In this document: positions 1-10,639 of the stretch, piece by piece
Position numbering within the stretch: position 1 is the first letter of the stretch
Layout of the letters: each line of letters begins with the position of its first letter
NCBI GenBank assembly: GCA_933228895.1
Contig: OW121846.1
Location: forward strand, 77,388,064 to 77,452,063
Reading direction: 5' to 3'
Length of the DNA stretch: 64,000 nucleotides
DNA from: Platycnemis pennipes
Lineage: Eukaryota > Arthropoda > Insecta > Odonata > Platycnemididae
The notes under the pieces: model-generated
What the model was told of the DNA's origin: nothing
The model's input: the letters and a program-made list of their open reading frames with translations, nothing else
The model's database searches: none
Program-made: the position numbers and the translations under genes

Positions 1-378
1 ACTAGTCAAGGAAATATAAATATATCTAAAAAAAACTATCACCAACTAACTTCAATAACAATAAGCGATAAAAAAATCAACTATATGAATCTACTAGGTT
101 AAAATAAGTTACGCAAACTACAGAGTTAGTATAAACTATATATGTATAAATAAAATTTATGTGTATAAAGCTAAAGTAAATGTATTAAATATCTACTACT
201 AAAAATCAACGAAAGACGAACTAGATTAAGCACTAGTCAAGGAAATATAAATATGTCTAAAAAAAACTATTATCAACTAAGTTCAATAACAATAAGCGAT
301 AAAAAAGATCAACTATATGAATCTACTAGGTTAAAATAAGTTACGCAAACTACAGAGTTACTATAAACTGTATATGAA
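1..378. repeat. Tandem repeat, period 231 bp, about 1.6 copies
   Basis: The unit starting ACTAGTCAAGGAAATATAAA at position 1 begins again at 232 and stays nearly identical for about 145 bases, until about 378, where the copies diverge. The unit is AT-rich with no open frame. It may be the edge of a satellite array cut by the window start, or part of a duplicated non-coding element. Only one full period is visible, so the array size is unknown. Confidence 0.8.
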
Positions 379-1129
379 TAATAACACAAGTGCAAATTAC
401 ACCTTACACGTTAGGATGGATTATACGGTTCTACACAGGACTATGAATAAATAACAATAAGATAATATTAAATTAGAAATTCACTTGTAGGAGAACAAGT
501 CTATATATATCACGGAGATTAAACAGCGGTACGGAAGCACGGATATTATGAAACAATAACTAATGCAGTGTAGCTATAACGAATAAAGTTAAATTAAAGC
601 CGAGTGAAGTCTAGAAATATCTTGTTAACAATAGATTATAATGAACGGTTCTATAACTGAGAAATACTTAGAAAAACAAAACTATGGTGATGATAAAATA
701 TAAATAAGAAACGTAAATACGCTAACTATGGAATAGCCACAACGATGTTAAACAATAGTGGAAGATTTGTATTTATCTCAGTATATAAAAGTAATAAAGA
801 TACTGGTTTAGTTCTACTTATCGCTATCGGCACACACTCTCGGCAGACGCTCGCGGGATGGCAGGGACTACAGCCACAGCAGGCACAGAAAACTCACACA
901 CTAACACACTCACTTACTAACTAACTAAACACTCACTACTAAATACACCACTACACTATGAAATAGGGGATAGCCTAGGACGACACAATTTTAGAGCTAA
1001 AACTACGGACCCAGCTAGGCAACGTTAAAGCTGCTACTGGCGACCAGGTAAAAAAGTGAAAGTCACAACTCAAGACGGGAGCTCTCACCACGCGACCTTC
1101 CTCTGCGAGTGCAGGTAGAAGAAAGATTC
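379..1129. other. AT-rich stretch, nothing assigned
   Basis: No coding region or known repeat was recognised. A TATA-like GTATATAAAAG lies at 781-791, followed by a short GC-richer stretch and CACTCACTAACT-type short repeats at 895-945. Without a gene downstream I do not call a promoter. Confidence 0.4.
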
Positions 1130-1231
1130 GTAATACATCTACGTCTACATTTACGTAATAATCTACAAGCCACAGGGAGGGTGTGTCGCATGGGATGAAA
1201 GTCACCAAACAAGCACTCCTTACTTGCAACT
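1130..1231 (-). mobile_element. Non-LTR 3' end (family A type), minus strand
   Basis: A degenerate TCTACA-type tail is followed by CTACAAGCCAC, AGGGTGTGTCGCATGGG and CACCAAACAAGCACTCC. This is the reverse complement of the shared 3' hairpin and 3' UTR of the A family. No coding part is present, so it is a short 5'-truncated insertion. Confidence 0.75.
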
Positions 1232-1792
1232 AAAGAGTACAATGGACCTCAAAACATTTACCTCGAAATCATTATTATACATATTTTAAAGCCTTCAAAA
1301 TTTGTTCTCTGAAAATTGACAATCGTTTCTATTAATGCTAGTACTTCATGAGAGCATGTTTGAATGCTAGGTATAATAGTGACGTGGAAGTAGATGGCTA
1401 GTATCTACACAGGGATGAAGTAATTATTGGTTAGGAAAGATTTATCTAATACATTTATCTGTACTCCTCTATCATGTATAGGTTAGTTATGTTAAAACAT
1501 TAGTCATGAACTACAGAATGCTCCAACAATTTCTCGCCTACCTATCCCTTTGCTATGCTGCCTATTGAGTTCTCTTATAGTATGCGGGAAAAATTGCGTT
1601 TTAATTCTATCGGTACGGCAATCCATCTGTCTAACAAAATCTAGCATAATACTCAGGGGTTCTTAATATGTATCAAGCGTCAATTTTCGTAAAGAGTACA
1701 ATGGACCTCATAACATTTACCTCGAATTCATTATTACGCATATTTTAAAGCCTTCAAAATTTGTTCTCTGAAAAGTGACAATGGTTTCTATT
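1232..1792. repeat. Pair of ~103-bp direct repeats flanking a LINE piece
   Basis: The segment at 1232-1334 (starts AAAGAGTACAATGGACCTC) recurs at 1691-1792 with a handful of substitutions. The bases between (1335-1690) contain a minus-strand family A 3' fragment. The pair is too long for an ordinary target-site duplication. A local duplication, or two copies of an unrecognised repeat, is likelier. Confidence 0.75.
1345..1690 (-). mobile_element. Family A 3' coding/UTR fragment, degenerate
   Basis: Read on the minus strand, 1500-1690 matches the end of the A reading frame and its 3' UTR: CTATCCCTTTGCTATGCTGC, then a decayed CGGGAAAAATTGC, then the CTAGCATAATACTC block. Many substitutions and indels make it an old copy with no usable frame. 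Confidence 0.7.
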
Positions 1793-2307
1793 CTTCTTAG
1801 ATTAAATGGAAATTCGCACTAGGTATAGAACGAGGAGCTCTGGTTGGCTCAGCCTTGAAAAGCCATGACTAAACCAGCGTGATGCCTGCTTGAGTTCACG
1901 TAGCACGATTGACTAAGATGTGGCAACAAATTAGTTCCAGGAAAACAGGTAGGGTCGTCCATTGCATTGGGAACGGATGCGAATGGCTTGTGTTGAAAAT
2001 TGCACGCGGGAAAAATTCATTACCGTTGCCTAATGGTTAGAAAGCCGTCGAAATGGTAAGGACTCTCAAATGCATCTGGATAAATGGAGAACCATTGCCA
2101 ATTTTGCGAAGTTATTTTCTTACCCTCGGGTATGTGTCTCTGATTAGTTTGTGTTTCTTTTACCAATTAGTGCATGAGCGTTGAACGTATTTGGCCATTA
2201 TTTATCCTGTCTCATAGCCTCACAAACAGATTCAAATATTCGTTTTTTCCCCAAACAATTCGTGACCATTACGACTTCAAGAACTCTTACACCATGCATG
2301 TGCATCA
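1793..2307. other. Unassigned intergenic DNA
   Basis: No repeat or convincing frame recognised. The two short overlapping frames near 2181-2392, on opposite strands, run into the neighbouring retrotransposon 3' end and are treated as chance. Confidence 0.4.
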
Positions 2308-2612
2308 ACATGTACGCAATACCTAGCAAGCCATCGCGAGGATATGTGGCAGGTGTAGAATGTAGGTGTGGCATGTGAAGATCACCAAACATGCACTATT
2401 GACATGCAGAAATTTACTAGGGTACTACATGGAAACATACGACATAAGAGGGTCGCATGGAACTAGATGGTTTAGTATCTAAATAATAATTAAAGGATTG
2501 GTTGTTAATACATGCATCATGTACTAAAGACTACAATTTTTTTACCTACATATTCTTTTACTATGGTATCTATTGTGTTCTCTTAAGTCCGAGGGAAAAA
2601 TTATATCGGCTA
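2308..2612 (-). mobile_element. Family A 3' end and UTR fragment, minus strand
   Basis: It begins with ACGCAATACCTAGCAAGCCA (decayed tail and hairpin). It continues through CACCAAACATGCACTATTGA and the TACATGCATCATG block, and stops in the region equivalent to the last codons of the A frame (GAGGGAAAAAT). The next A 3' end abuts it directly at about 2613. Confidence 0.75.
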
Positions 2613-2775
2613 TCTACATCACCGTCTACGCGATACCCTGCAAGCCACTGCGAGGGTGTGTGGCAGGGTGTGAAGATCACCAAACATGCACTATTGACAT
2701 GCAACTAGGATGTATAATGGAGACATGCTAGATAATACGGTCACGTGCAGCTATATAGTTAGTATGTATTTACAT
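2613..2775 (-). mobile_element. Family A 3' end, minus strand
   Basis: CTACATCACCGTCTACGCGA is followed by CCCTGCAAGCCACTGCGAGG and the usual UTR, ending around TTTACATAGTAATAAA. It interrupts or abuts the preceding A fragment, so it is probably a later insertion into it. Confidence 0.75.
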
Positions 2776-2960
2776 AGTAATAAAAATAACGATACAACTA
2801 CGCTATCGCGTAGATGTAGATGTAAATGCTGTTGCTATAGGAGGGTATATAATGAATTTTATTTCTTTCATTATTAAAAACCTCAGAAAGTTATAAATGA
2901 TATAAATGTTGGTAAAACTGTGGGATCAATATAAAAAATATTCTCTCTCCACTTTATTTC
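2776..2960. other. Unassigned AT-rich stretch
   Basis: Contains CGCGTAGATGTAGATG near 2810, probably the stub of a plus-strand 3' tail. Nothing else recognised. Confidence 0.3.
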
Positions 2961-3350
2961 CATTTTAGTCTGCGGTCATCGCCTCCCTCCCGCAGCCGTT
3001 CGACGAGACAAATTAATGACTTGCCCCTGAGCCAGCCAGAGTCGCTTGCTTCACCTCCTGGCCCTCACTCGTCTCTTGAACCTCGACAAGCCTTGTGAAA
3101 CTCCCTCTCTCTCTCAACTGGGCGCTCGAGCTGCGATGGGCCGAGGCCCCTTCTGCCACCTCGCCCTGCCGGGGACACGAAGCAGCGGGCGGGTGGAGCG
3201 AGGGGACACGAGGAAGAGCCCATGCAGGGGTGGGCAGGGAGGAGGATTTGGGAGGGACGCCCCCGCCCTTAAGGGCCCGGGTGTCGAGCTCATGACGGAC
3301 GCTCCAAGGACGAAGACGCACTCCAGAAACTAACTTTCTAAGCTCCGGGC
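2961..3350. other. GC-rich island of unknown role
   Basis: A sharp rise in GC against the AT-rich surroundings, with many CpG dinucleotides. Frames of about 100 codons are open on both strands, which is expected when stops are scarce and does not argue for coding. The translations are low in complexity (Gly/Arg/Pro/Ser rich) and I recognise no domain. It could be a host CpG-rich segment or part of an unknown element. Confidence 0.35.
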
Positions 3351-4600
3351 TTCCAAGCAGATAACTGTGAAGAGGGGGTGAGCATTAGTCAACATACCTT
3401 GGGTTTTTCGAGCTGCAGAGGGGGAGTTGGGAGATTGAATGAGACTATCCATTTACGACGCGTCGCTGATAATGCATTTGCCACTGACTAATTAGCTCTT
3501 AAGGAAGTTTGGGAAGGACAGCGGTCATCCTCGGCCGAAGATTGGGTTGAGAAATGGTCGCTCTGCGTTTCTTTGTCGAATAACCGCGTCTCCTCTCCCT
3601 CCATCAAGAAGAGGACTCGTGAAAGAATTCCTTTCCGTCGTCTCCTATTTGGCATTCGTGTCACAGCATTTCTCCGACGGCCATTTTGTCAAAAGTCTCC
3701 CGGCGTCCCCTCAGTCGTTGTCCCCGTCTCTATGACTTGCGTCGGCCTTCGTGCCGCTGCAATCAAATCCTTCCGCCTCCATTTGAAGTCGCGTTTGCAT
3801 GGAAAAAAAAATTCTCGAGATATTTTGATCTATCCTTCCTGGAGTCAACTTCAACATTCCACTTCTCTAAAGTACGTTAATCCCGAAGGCTGCGAAAGTG
3901 CTCGCTGGTTTAATGCAGCGTTCACATTTGCCTGGCCTGGTTGCGTTTTTCCTCCCCTCAGAATTTATTTCTTGCTTTGAGGCCAACGAGTGCTCTCGGA
4001 ATCCCGGGTACATTTTGTCGTGCGCCTACTTACCGCTGGAGGCACGTATACCCATTAAGTAGATGCGGTTGGCTCACGTGGAGACAACGCATTGCATATT
4101 TGGGCACCGCATTGTGAACTCTATACAGCGTTGATCAGTTGTGCTAAGTGAGCGCGGTTTCAGAAATACAATGTTGCTTAAAAAGTGAAGCAATTTTGAA
4201 TTCACTCTTCTCAATTCGGTTCTCGATCCATTTGAAGTAATATGGTATGGTTACTTTCCAGCATATGGTAATTTCAATTACTTTACTATTGGCCATTTTT
4301 TACCTCCGAGTTTTCAGTTACTAACAGAAAAATACAGGATACACTACATCCTACAATAGTACTATGCAAGTCACCAAGAGTCTAACATTGCCAATCATTG
4401 CCAAATGTGCTCTGAAGACGCTCAACCAAATATGACTTTATATTGGAAAGTATAAAAAAATATAACTTTTATTGGTGAGTTTAAATTGTTAGAATTACCA
4501 CCTGTATTTGTATTAATACATTAGGAATGACGAGTGAGCACTCTTCAGTAAGGTTAGTAGTTTTTTTAAGGTGCACCTACTACAAACTCGTCTATGATCA
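3351..4600. other. Unassigned DNA, no defensible gene
   Basis: The longest frame is 135 codons at 3573-3980 (+). Its translation shows no domain, signal peptide or repeat that I recognise and it overlaps other frames. Splice-aware host coding sequence cannot be excluded. Confidence 0.35.
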
Positions 4601-4602
4601 TT

Positions 4603-4800
4603 ACACCTAAAACTCCGTCTTTTTGATGCAGTAGTGTATAAGGAAATTAGGAATGAATTTCTCAGTCAATCTTAGCAAAGGATTGGAATGCAATTGATGA
4701 TTGTTGTGCTAGTTGTCAGCTAGAATTAAATTTAAATAAATGCGCAGTAACGTACTTTTGGAAAAATAATAGATTTCCCCGGAATAACTATTAAAGAAAA
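4603..4800 (+). pseudogene. Family C RT fragment, palm/thumb region
   Basis: Interrupted translation gives VVYKEIRNE, then a frame-broken stretch and CQLELNLNKCAV followed by FWKNNRFPRNNY. This matches the segment after the FADD active site of the A and B proteins (QLELNLKKCVAINFW in A). Stops and indels destroy the frame. It precedes a fragment of the earlier RT region, so it is a separate insertion or rearrangement. Confidence 0.65.
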
Positions 4801-4859
4801 AGATTTATTTTGAAAAATTCGAGTTTTGCAAAAATAGTGGTACAGCAAATGCATGGAAA

Positions 4860-5680
4860 CAGTTCCTCCAAATTACGCGGTCATTTGTCAGTAGATAAGC
4901 ATAAAAGTGAGAATAAGGAACCAAAGTGGTACAACGAGGAGGTTAGAACATTTTTGAAACACCAACGAGTTAAGAAAATGTAGCTAATAACGATCTAAAT
5001 AATACTATCGAACATGACAAAATTTGTAAAGCAGCCGCGAAAACAACCCTTAGAAAAGCGTTTCGTCAATTCGAGAGAAAAGTACTCGGAGAAAAACTGG
5101 AGGGAAATCCGAAAGCATTTTGGTCATATGTTAGGGAAGTACAGGGAACTGAAAATTCAACGGTTGATTCCTTGAAAAACGATAGGGGCGAAATAGCAAC
5201 CTCCAGTTTAAAGAAAGCTAATTTGTTGAATGCCTTTTTTCAGAGCGTTTTTAATCAATCTAAGCGTAGTTTGGACGAAACCATCCGAGACCGTTTTCAA
5301 AAACCAATACCCCAGATCGACATATCTTCTAGCGGAATCGCATCCTTATTAAAAAAACATTATCCCGAACAAGTCCACAGGTCCTTATAAAATTCCAGCT
5401 GCTGTGTATAAGGAATTAGCTCTCGAAATGGCTACATGTCTTAAACTAATATTTCACAAATCTCTCAAAGAACATGCGGTTCCCAAAGACTGGAAGATAG
5501 AAAACGTAACCCCAATTTTTAAAAGCGGCAATAGGGAATAGCCATGTAATTTTAAACCAATATCATTAACGTCACTATCATGTAAAATCATAGAGCATAT
5601 GTTAGTTATATCAATAATGGGACACATCGATAAGAAGGATTTATTGGTAACAAACCAGCATGGGTTCAGAAAGGGACATC
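4860..5680 (+). pseudogene. Family C EN-RT linker and RT start, broken
   Basis: Conceptual translation aligned by eye with the intact A protein gives EPKWYNEEVR, then FWSYVREVQGTENSTVDSLK, ANLLNAFFQSVFN, and after a frame break VPKDWKIENVTPIFKSGN, PISLTSLSCKIIEHM and NQHGFRKG. This is the linker between endonuclease and RT plus RT blocks 0-2. An in-frame stop follows FKSGNRE and a frameshift lies near 5370-5390. The fragment ends where a minus-strand A element begins. Sequence continuing the same protein (DAAFLDFRKAFDKV) reappears at about 10640, so the C copy was probably one element later split by the insertions at 5683-10637. Confidence 0.75.
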
Positions 5681-5682
5681 TC

Positions 5683-7170
5683 ATCTACATCTACATCTAC
5701 ACGATACCCTGCAAGCCACCGCGAGGGTGTGTGGCAGGGGGTGAAGGTCACCAAGCATTCACTACTAGCATGCAAGCAAGCAACTAAAGGGTCTCATGCA
5801 ACTAGATTGTTAGTATCTATAGTATTTGAGGGGTTAATACATGCATCATGCACTACAGAATACTCTAAAATATTTCCCCTACCTATCCCTTTCCTATGCT
5901 GCCTATTCTGTTCTCTTATAGTACGGGGGAAAAATGCCATTTTGAATCTATCTGTACGACAATCTATCTCTCTAATCTTATTTATCTGGTCGAATCTAGC
6001 ATAATACGCTGGTGTTTTCAATATGTGCCTAATATCTTCAGTAAAGCTATCCGATTGAAATTTCTGCAATAGATTAAATCTGAACTTTAATCTACGCTCT
6101 GATAATGATTCCCACCCTAATTCTTGTATTAATTCTGATACACTACTCAACCTATCGTAACACCTTTTGACGAACCTAGCTGCTCTACGCTGCACACTGT
6201 CAAGTTCTCTCATCAAACCTAATTCATTAGGATCCCATACACTGGCTGCATACTCAAGGTGGGGCCTAACTAGTGAAAAGTAGCATCGCTCTTTTGTCTT
6301 CTCATCACATTTCCCAAGTACTCTTTTTATAAATCCTAGCTTTCTCTTCGCTCGGCCGCATATTTCCCTTATGTGTCTTCCCCACGATAAATCTTTAGTG
6401 ATTGTTACACCTAAATATCTTACGGTTTCAACGTTTTCGATCTTCGTGTTATTAATTCTATAGGATCGCTCTATCGAATTATTCCTCCTCCAAAAATTGA
6501 TAGCTACACACTTTTTAAGGTTGAGTTCTAACTGCCATTTGTCGCACCACTCTTGAATTGCATCTAAATCCTTGCTAAGTGATTTCGTGTCCTCTTCGTT
6601 CGATATACCCCTGTACACCACCGCATCGTCTGCAAAAAGTCTAAGGTTACTACTAACTACGGTACCCAAATCGTTTATGTATAAAAGAAATAGAAGCGGA
6701 CCTACTACGCTGCCCTGAGGAACTCCCGATGTGACTTCGATTGTGTCCGACATGATACCATCTATGACAACCCTCTGCTCTCGCCCACTTAAGAATTCTT
6801 TTACCCAACATACAACGTCTTTATTTATACCAAAACTCTCTAACTTCAAGATTAATTTGTCATGAGGAACTTTATCGAAAGCCTTTTTAAAATCTAAAAA
6901 TATCGCATCAACTTCAGTACTGCTTTCGCCGTGGACTAAAATATCGTGTACGAATAAAGCTAATTGTGTCTCGCAAGATCTAACTTTCCGGAACCCATGC
7001 TGGCTGTTTATGAGTAATCCCTGACTATCCAAATGCCCCATGATCGAACTGACTACTATGTGCTCAAATATCTTACAAGAGATTGACGTGAGTGAAATGG
7101 GTCTGTAGTTACTAGGTTCTTCCCTATCACCGCTTTTAAATATTGGTGTAATGTTAGCTACTTTCCAATC
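5683..7170 (-). mobile_element. Family A element, 3' half (split by a B insertion)
   Basis: On the minus strand it runs from WKVANITPIFKSGDREE through the whole RT and C-terminal region to the stop at 5794, then the 3' UTR, hairpin and tail at 5683. The reading frame is open throughout this half, including FADDAVVY and TSGVPQGSVVGPLLF, so the copy decayed little. It continues on the other side of the B insertion at 7894-9277. The hexanucleotide CCAATC occurs at 7165-7170 and again at 7894-7899, the expected TSD of the inserted B. Confidence 0.9.
5794..7170 (-). pseudogene. RT domain and C-terminus of interrupted family A EN-RT
   Basis: Encodes the reverse transcriptase used for target-primed insertion. 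RT motifs present are FLDFKKAFDKVPHD (first catalytic Asp), SGVPQGS and FADDAVVY (catalytic Asp pair), followed by the thumb YLGVTITKDLSWG and the C-terminal block SLVRPHLEYAASVWDP. The open frame continues upstream to 7215, but those extra codons (WWLAGYY then repeated VD) are the translated 3' hairpin and TAGATG tail of the neighbouring B copy, not native N-terminus. The true protein is cut at PKD/WKVAN by that insertion, so no full enzyme can be made here. Confidence 0.88.
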
Positions 7171-7893
7171 TACATCTACATCTACATCTACATAATACCC
7201 TGCAAGCCACCACAAGGGTGTGTGGCAGGGGGTGATTTCTCACCAAACATGCACTACATATCATGCATAAAAAAGGAATAGTATTAATATAGTAGTCAGA
7301 ACTACACTATTTAAAAAAGATAGAAATTGCAAAGAAAACATGCAAAAACATTCTGTTAGTAGGGTTAGCTTTAAGTACTCATACCAACATGCAGCTACCA
7401 ATGCTATTCATTGCTACTCTCCGATAGGACATATTTACCGTTATTCGTATCTCTTATTGTGCGAGGGAAAAAGGACATTTTGAATCGGTCAGTTCGGCAA
7501 TCAATTTCTCTAACTTTATGATTATGGTCCAGTCTGCCATAGTAAGTTGGGGTTCGTAAAATATTTTTAACATCATCACTGAAAATATTGCCTTGGAATT
7601 TGTGGAAGAGATTAAGTCTAAATTTCAACCTGCGATCTGACAATGATTCCCATTTCAATTCATTTAATAGACTGGTTACGCTAATATAATTATCGTATCG
7701 TCCCTTTACAAATCTTGCCGATCTTCGCTGCACACGTTCAAGTTCATTACTTAGACCGATTTCGTAGGGATCCCATACACTGGCAGCATATTCCAAATGA
7801 GGTCTAACAAGGGAAAAGTAGCTGATTTCTCGTACATGATCGTCACATTTACCCAATACTCTTTTAATGAAACCCAGTTTACGATTCGCTTGA
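7171..7893 (-). mobile_element. Family B 5'-truncated copy inserted in family A
   Basis: The tail at 7171 is several TACATC units followed by the hairpin. Then comes the B-type 3' UTR (CATGCACTACATATCATGCA, AACATTCTGTTAGTAGGGTT) and 150 codons of the B C-terminus (7404-7856, from MGKCDDHVREISYFSLVRPH to SESSNE). The 5' end is truncated inside the thumb region. Flanking CCAATC copies mark the insertion site within the A element, so this B copy is younger than its host. Confidence 0.9.
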
Positions 7894-9277
7894 CCAATCC
7901 TTGGGTACTGTGTGCTTCTTTAGTGTTTTATTGAATATTATTTCTAGATAGGGGGCTATTTCAGAAGCTAATGTTTTATAAACTCTGGAAGGAATTTGAT
8001 CGGGACCTGGTGCTTTGTTTTTACTTATGCTTTTTAACTGCTGCTCTATTCCGCGACATGAAATGTTTATTTCGGGCATTTGCTCACTGAAAGTGTTCGG
8101 CGGTGGTTCCACTGCGTTTTGTGACGATGAGTTGAATACACTTTGGAAGAAGGTGTTTAAGGTGTTGGCTTTTTCTACACTGCTGGTGACTCTAATTCCT
8201 TTATCATTTTTAAGTGTGTGCACTGTGGACTTATTTCCCTGAAGCTCTCTCACATATGACCAAAACGCTTTAGGATTGCTATCTAAATATTCTCCTAACA
8301 TCTTGCTCTTGAAATGTGATAACGCTTGCCGACATGATTTCCTTGCTAATGCTCTCGATTTTTTATAGTTTTGAACTAGCTCATTTTTTTCCTCTACCGA
8401 TAGACCCCGTCTGGCATTTTTCATCTTAGCGTGGCATACCCTTTGTCGCTTTAGTGATTTCCTAACCTCCGCGTTATACCACCTTGGCTCTGTATTATCA
8501 CTAATATATTTACTTGGTATGTATTTATGAACTGCGTTACGGGTGACCTCAAGAAATTCTCTCCACGAATCCTCTGTATTTAATCCTTTGCTTTGTTCGC
8601 TGAATACATTAAACGCTTCCCTTAATTCCTCTTTCATACCGTCGTAATTTGCCTTGCCAAATAAGTACACCCTCCTCCTTGGTTTATAATGTCTTTCAAC
8701 GCCTACAATAAATTTCGCATGCACTATTTTATGGTCACTAATTCCTGTGTCTGTAACTGTATTTAGAACTCGCTCGGGTATATTTGTTGCTAATAAGTCT
8801 AGAATGTTGTTTCCCCTGGTCGGCTCTGTTACTAGCTGTTGTAAAGAATGTGTCGTAAAGGTGTTCAACAGTGATTCGCAATGTTCCTTATCCTTACCTC
8901 CTGTAATGAAACTACACGTATTCCAGTCTATCGAGGGGAGATTGAAATCTCCGCCTACTATTATTCCTCTATCATTCTTCCCAGAAAGTAATGTGCGTAT
9001 CTCTGACTCTAGCTCTATTATAGAATTGACGTCTGCGTCCGGTGGCCTGTAATATGCACCTACATATATCTGTTTTGCGTTACTACTTTTACTTTTAACG
9101 GAACACCAAATACTTTCTACATTTCGCTCTGAAATAAGTTCTCTTCTACTGACATACGGGTCCTTCACAGCTATGAAAACTCCTCCTCCGTTTCTGCTTA
9201 CTCTATCCTTTCTGTATACTGTAAAACACTTCGGAAATACTTCATGATCTGATATGTCCTTCGAAAGCCAGCTTTGC
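7894..9277 (-). mobile_element. Family A element, 5' half (EN and linker)
   Basis: The minus-strand frame gives VKDPYVSRRELISERNV, YYRPPDADVNS, the endonuclease block IIVGGDFNLPSIDWN (catalytic GDFN), GISDHKIVHAKF (SDH motif) and then the linker to HTVPKDW at the B junction. It is cut 5' at the codons for ESWLSKDISD (about 9277), so the first ~40 residues of EN are missing. Together with 5683-7170 it is one A element of about 2.87 kb. The open frame 7879-9168 ends a few codons beyond the junction in B sequence. Confidence 0.9.
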
Positions 9278-9352
9278 CGCTTGCCGCTTGCTATTGCCGC
9301 AGGGACGGCCTTGCAAAACTCAACTGGGTCTTTTTGTCCATGATTTTTTAAT
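9278..9352. other. Unassigned spacer between A and B copies
   Basis: Contains a short GCCGCTTGCCGCTTGC repeat. It does not continue the A endonuclease and is not recognised as part of B. Confidence 0.4.
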
Positions 9353-10637
9353 TCTACATCTACATAATACCCTGCAAGCCACCACGAGGGCGTGTGGCAG
9401 TGGGTGATTTCTCACCAAACATGCACTACATATCATGCATTAAAAAGGAATAGTATTAATAAAGTAGTCAGAACAACACTATTAAAAAAAAGATACAAAT
9501 TGCTAAGCAAACATGCAAAAACATTCTGTTAGTAGGGTTAGCTTTAAGTACTCATACCAACATGCAGCTGCCAATGCTATTCATTGCTACTCTCTGATAG
9601 GACATATTTACCGTTATTCGTATCTCTAATTTTTCGAGGGAAAAAGGACATTTTGAATCTATCAGTTTGGCAATCAATTTCTCTAATTTTATGAATATGG
9701 TCCAGTCTGCCATAGTAAGTTGGGGTTCGTAAAATATTTTTAACTTCATCACTGAAAATATTGCCTTGGAATTTGTTTAAGAGATTAAGTCTAAATTTCA
9801 ACCTGCGATCTGACAATGATTCCCATTTCAATTCATTTAATAGACTGGTTACGCTAACATAATTATCGTATCGTCCCTTTACAAATCTTGCCGATCTCCG
9901 CTGCACACGTTCAAGTTCATTACTTAGACCGATTTCGTATGGATCCCATACACTGGCAGCATATTCCAAATGAGGTCTAACAAGGGAAAAGTAGCTGATT
10001 TCTCGTACATGATCGTCACATTTACCCAATACTCTTTTGATGAAACCCAGTTTATGATTAGCTTGACCAATTATTTCACGTATATGTTTACCCCAGGAAA
10101 GATCATGAGTCAGTCTTATTCCAAGATATTTAATGGATTCCACGTTTGTTATTTCATTATTACTTATTTTGTATGTGCTTGGAGGAGAATTATTCTTTTT
10201 CCAAAAATTCATTACTGCACATTTTTTTAAATTTAATTCTTACTGCCATGTGTCACACCAATTTTCGATTGCTTGTAGGTCATCATTTAAATATTGCTTA
10301 TCGTTTGGGCTTAGAATTTCCCTGTACACAACTGCGTCATTGGCAAATAGACGAAGCTTACTTTTTACCACCTTACTGATATCATTAATGTACAGAAGGA
10401 ACAGGAGTGGACCTATCACACTACCTTGTGGGACACCCGAAGTGACTTCAATTTCCGGTGAGGTAACACCGTCCAAAACAACCCTTTGGACCCGATCATG
10501 TAGAAAATCAGTTATCCATGATATAATGTTACTGTCTAGCCCATAAGATTTTAATTTCAGAATTAGTTTGCTATGAGACACCTTGTCAAAAGCTTTTTTG
10601 AAATCTAGAAAAACAGCATCCACTGGAATATTATTTT
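9353..10637 (-). mobile_element. Family B copy, RT region, minus strand
   Basis: The tail and hairpin at 9353 are followed by the B 3' UTR and a frame of 211 codons (9577-10212, FWKKNNSPP to SESSNE), then 127 codons (10240-10623, FLDFKKAFDKV to CDTWQ). A stop just after CDTWQ (about 10240) separates the two. The RT active site reads FANDAVVY, so the first Asp of the FADD pair is replaced by Asn and this copy would be catalytically dead. Both RT parts are otherwise well preserved. Confidence 0.9.
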
Positions 10638-10639
10638 CG

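Noticed and set aside
1..378. LTR of a retrotransposon at the window start
   Set aside because: The copies are directly adjacent with no internal region and lack TG...CA ends or a primer-binding site.
781..960. Promoter with TATA box followed by a transcription start region
   Set aside because: A single TATA-like word in AT-rich DNA with no downstream gene is not enough.
3013..3333. Protein-coding gene in the GC-rich island (about 100-codon frames on both strands)
   Set aside because: Open frames on both strands are expected from low stop frequency; composition is low-complexity and no domain is recognisable.
5683..5720. CRISPR-like or microsatellite array at TCTACATCTACA runs
   Set aside because: No spacers and only 2-4 hexamers; they are the tails of LINE 3' ends, always followed by the same hairpin.
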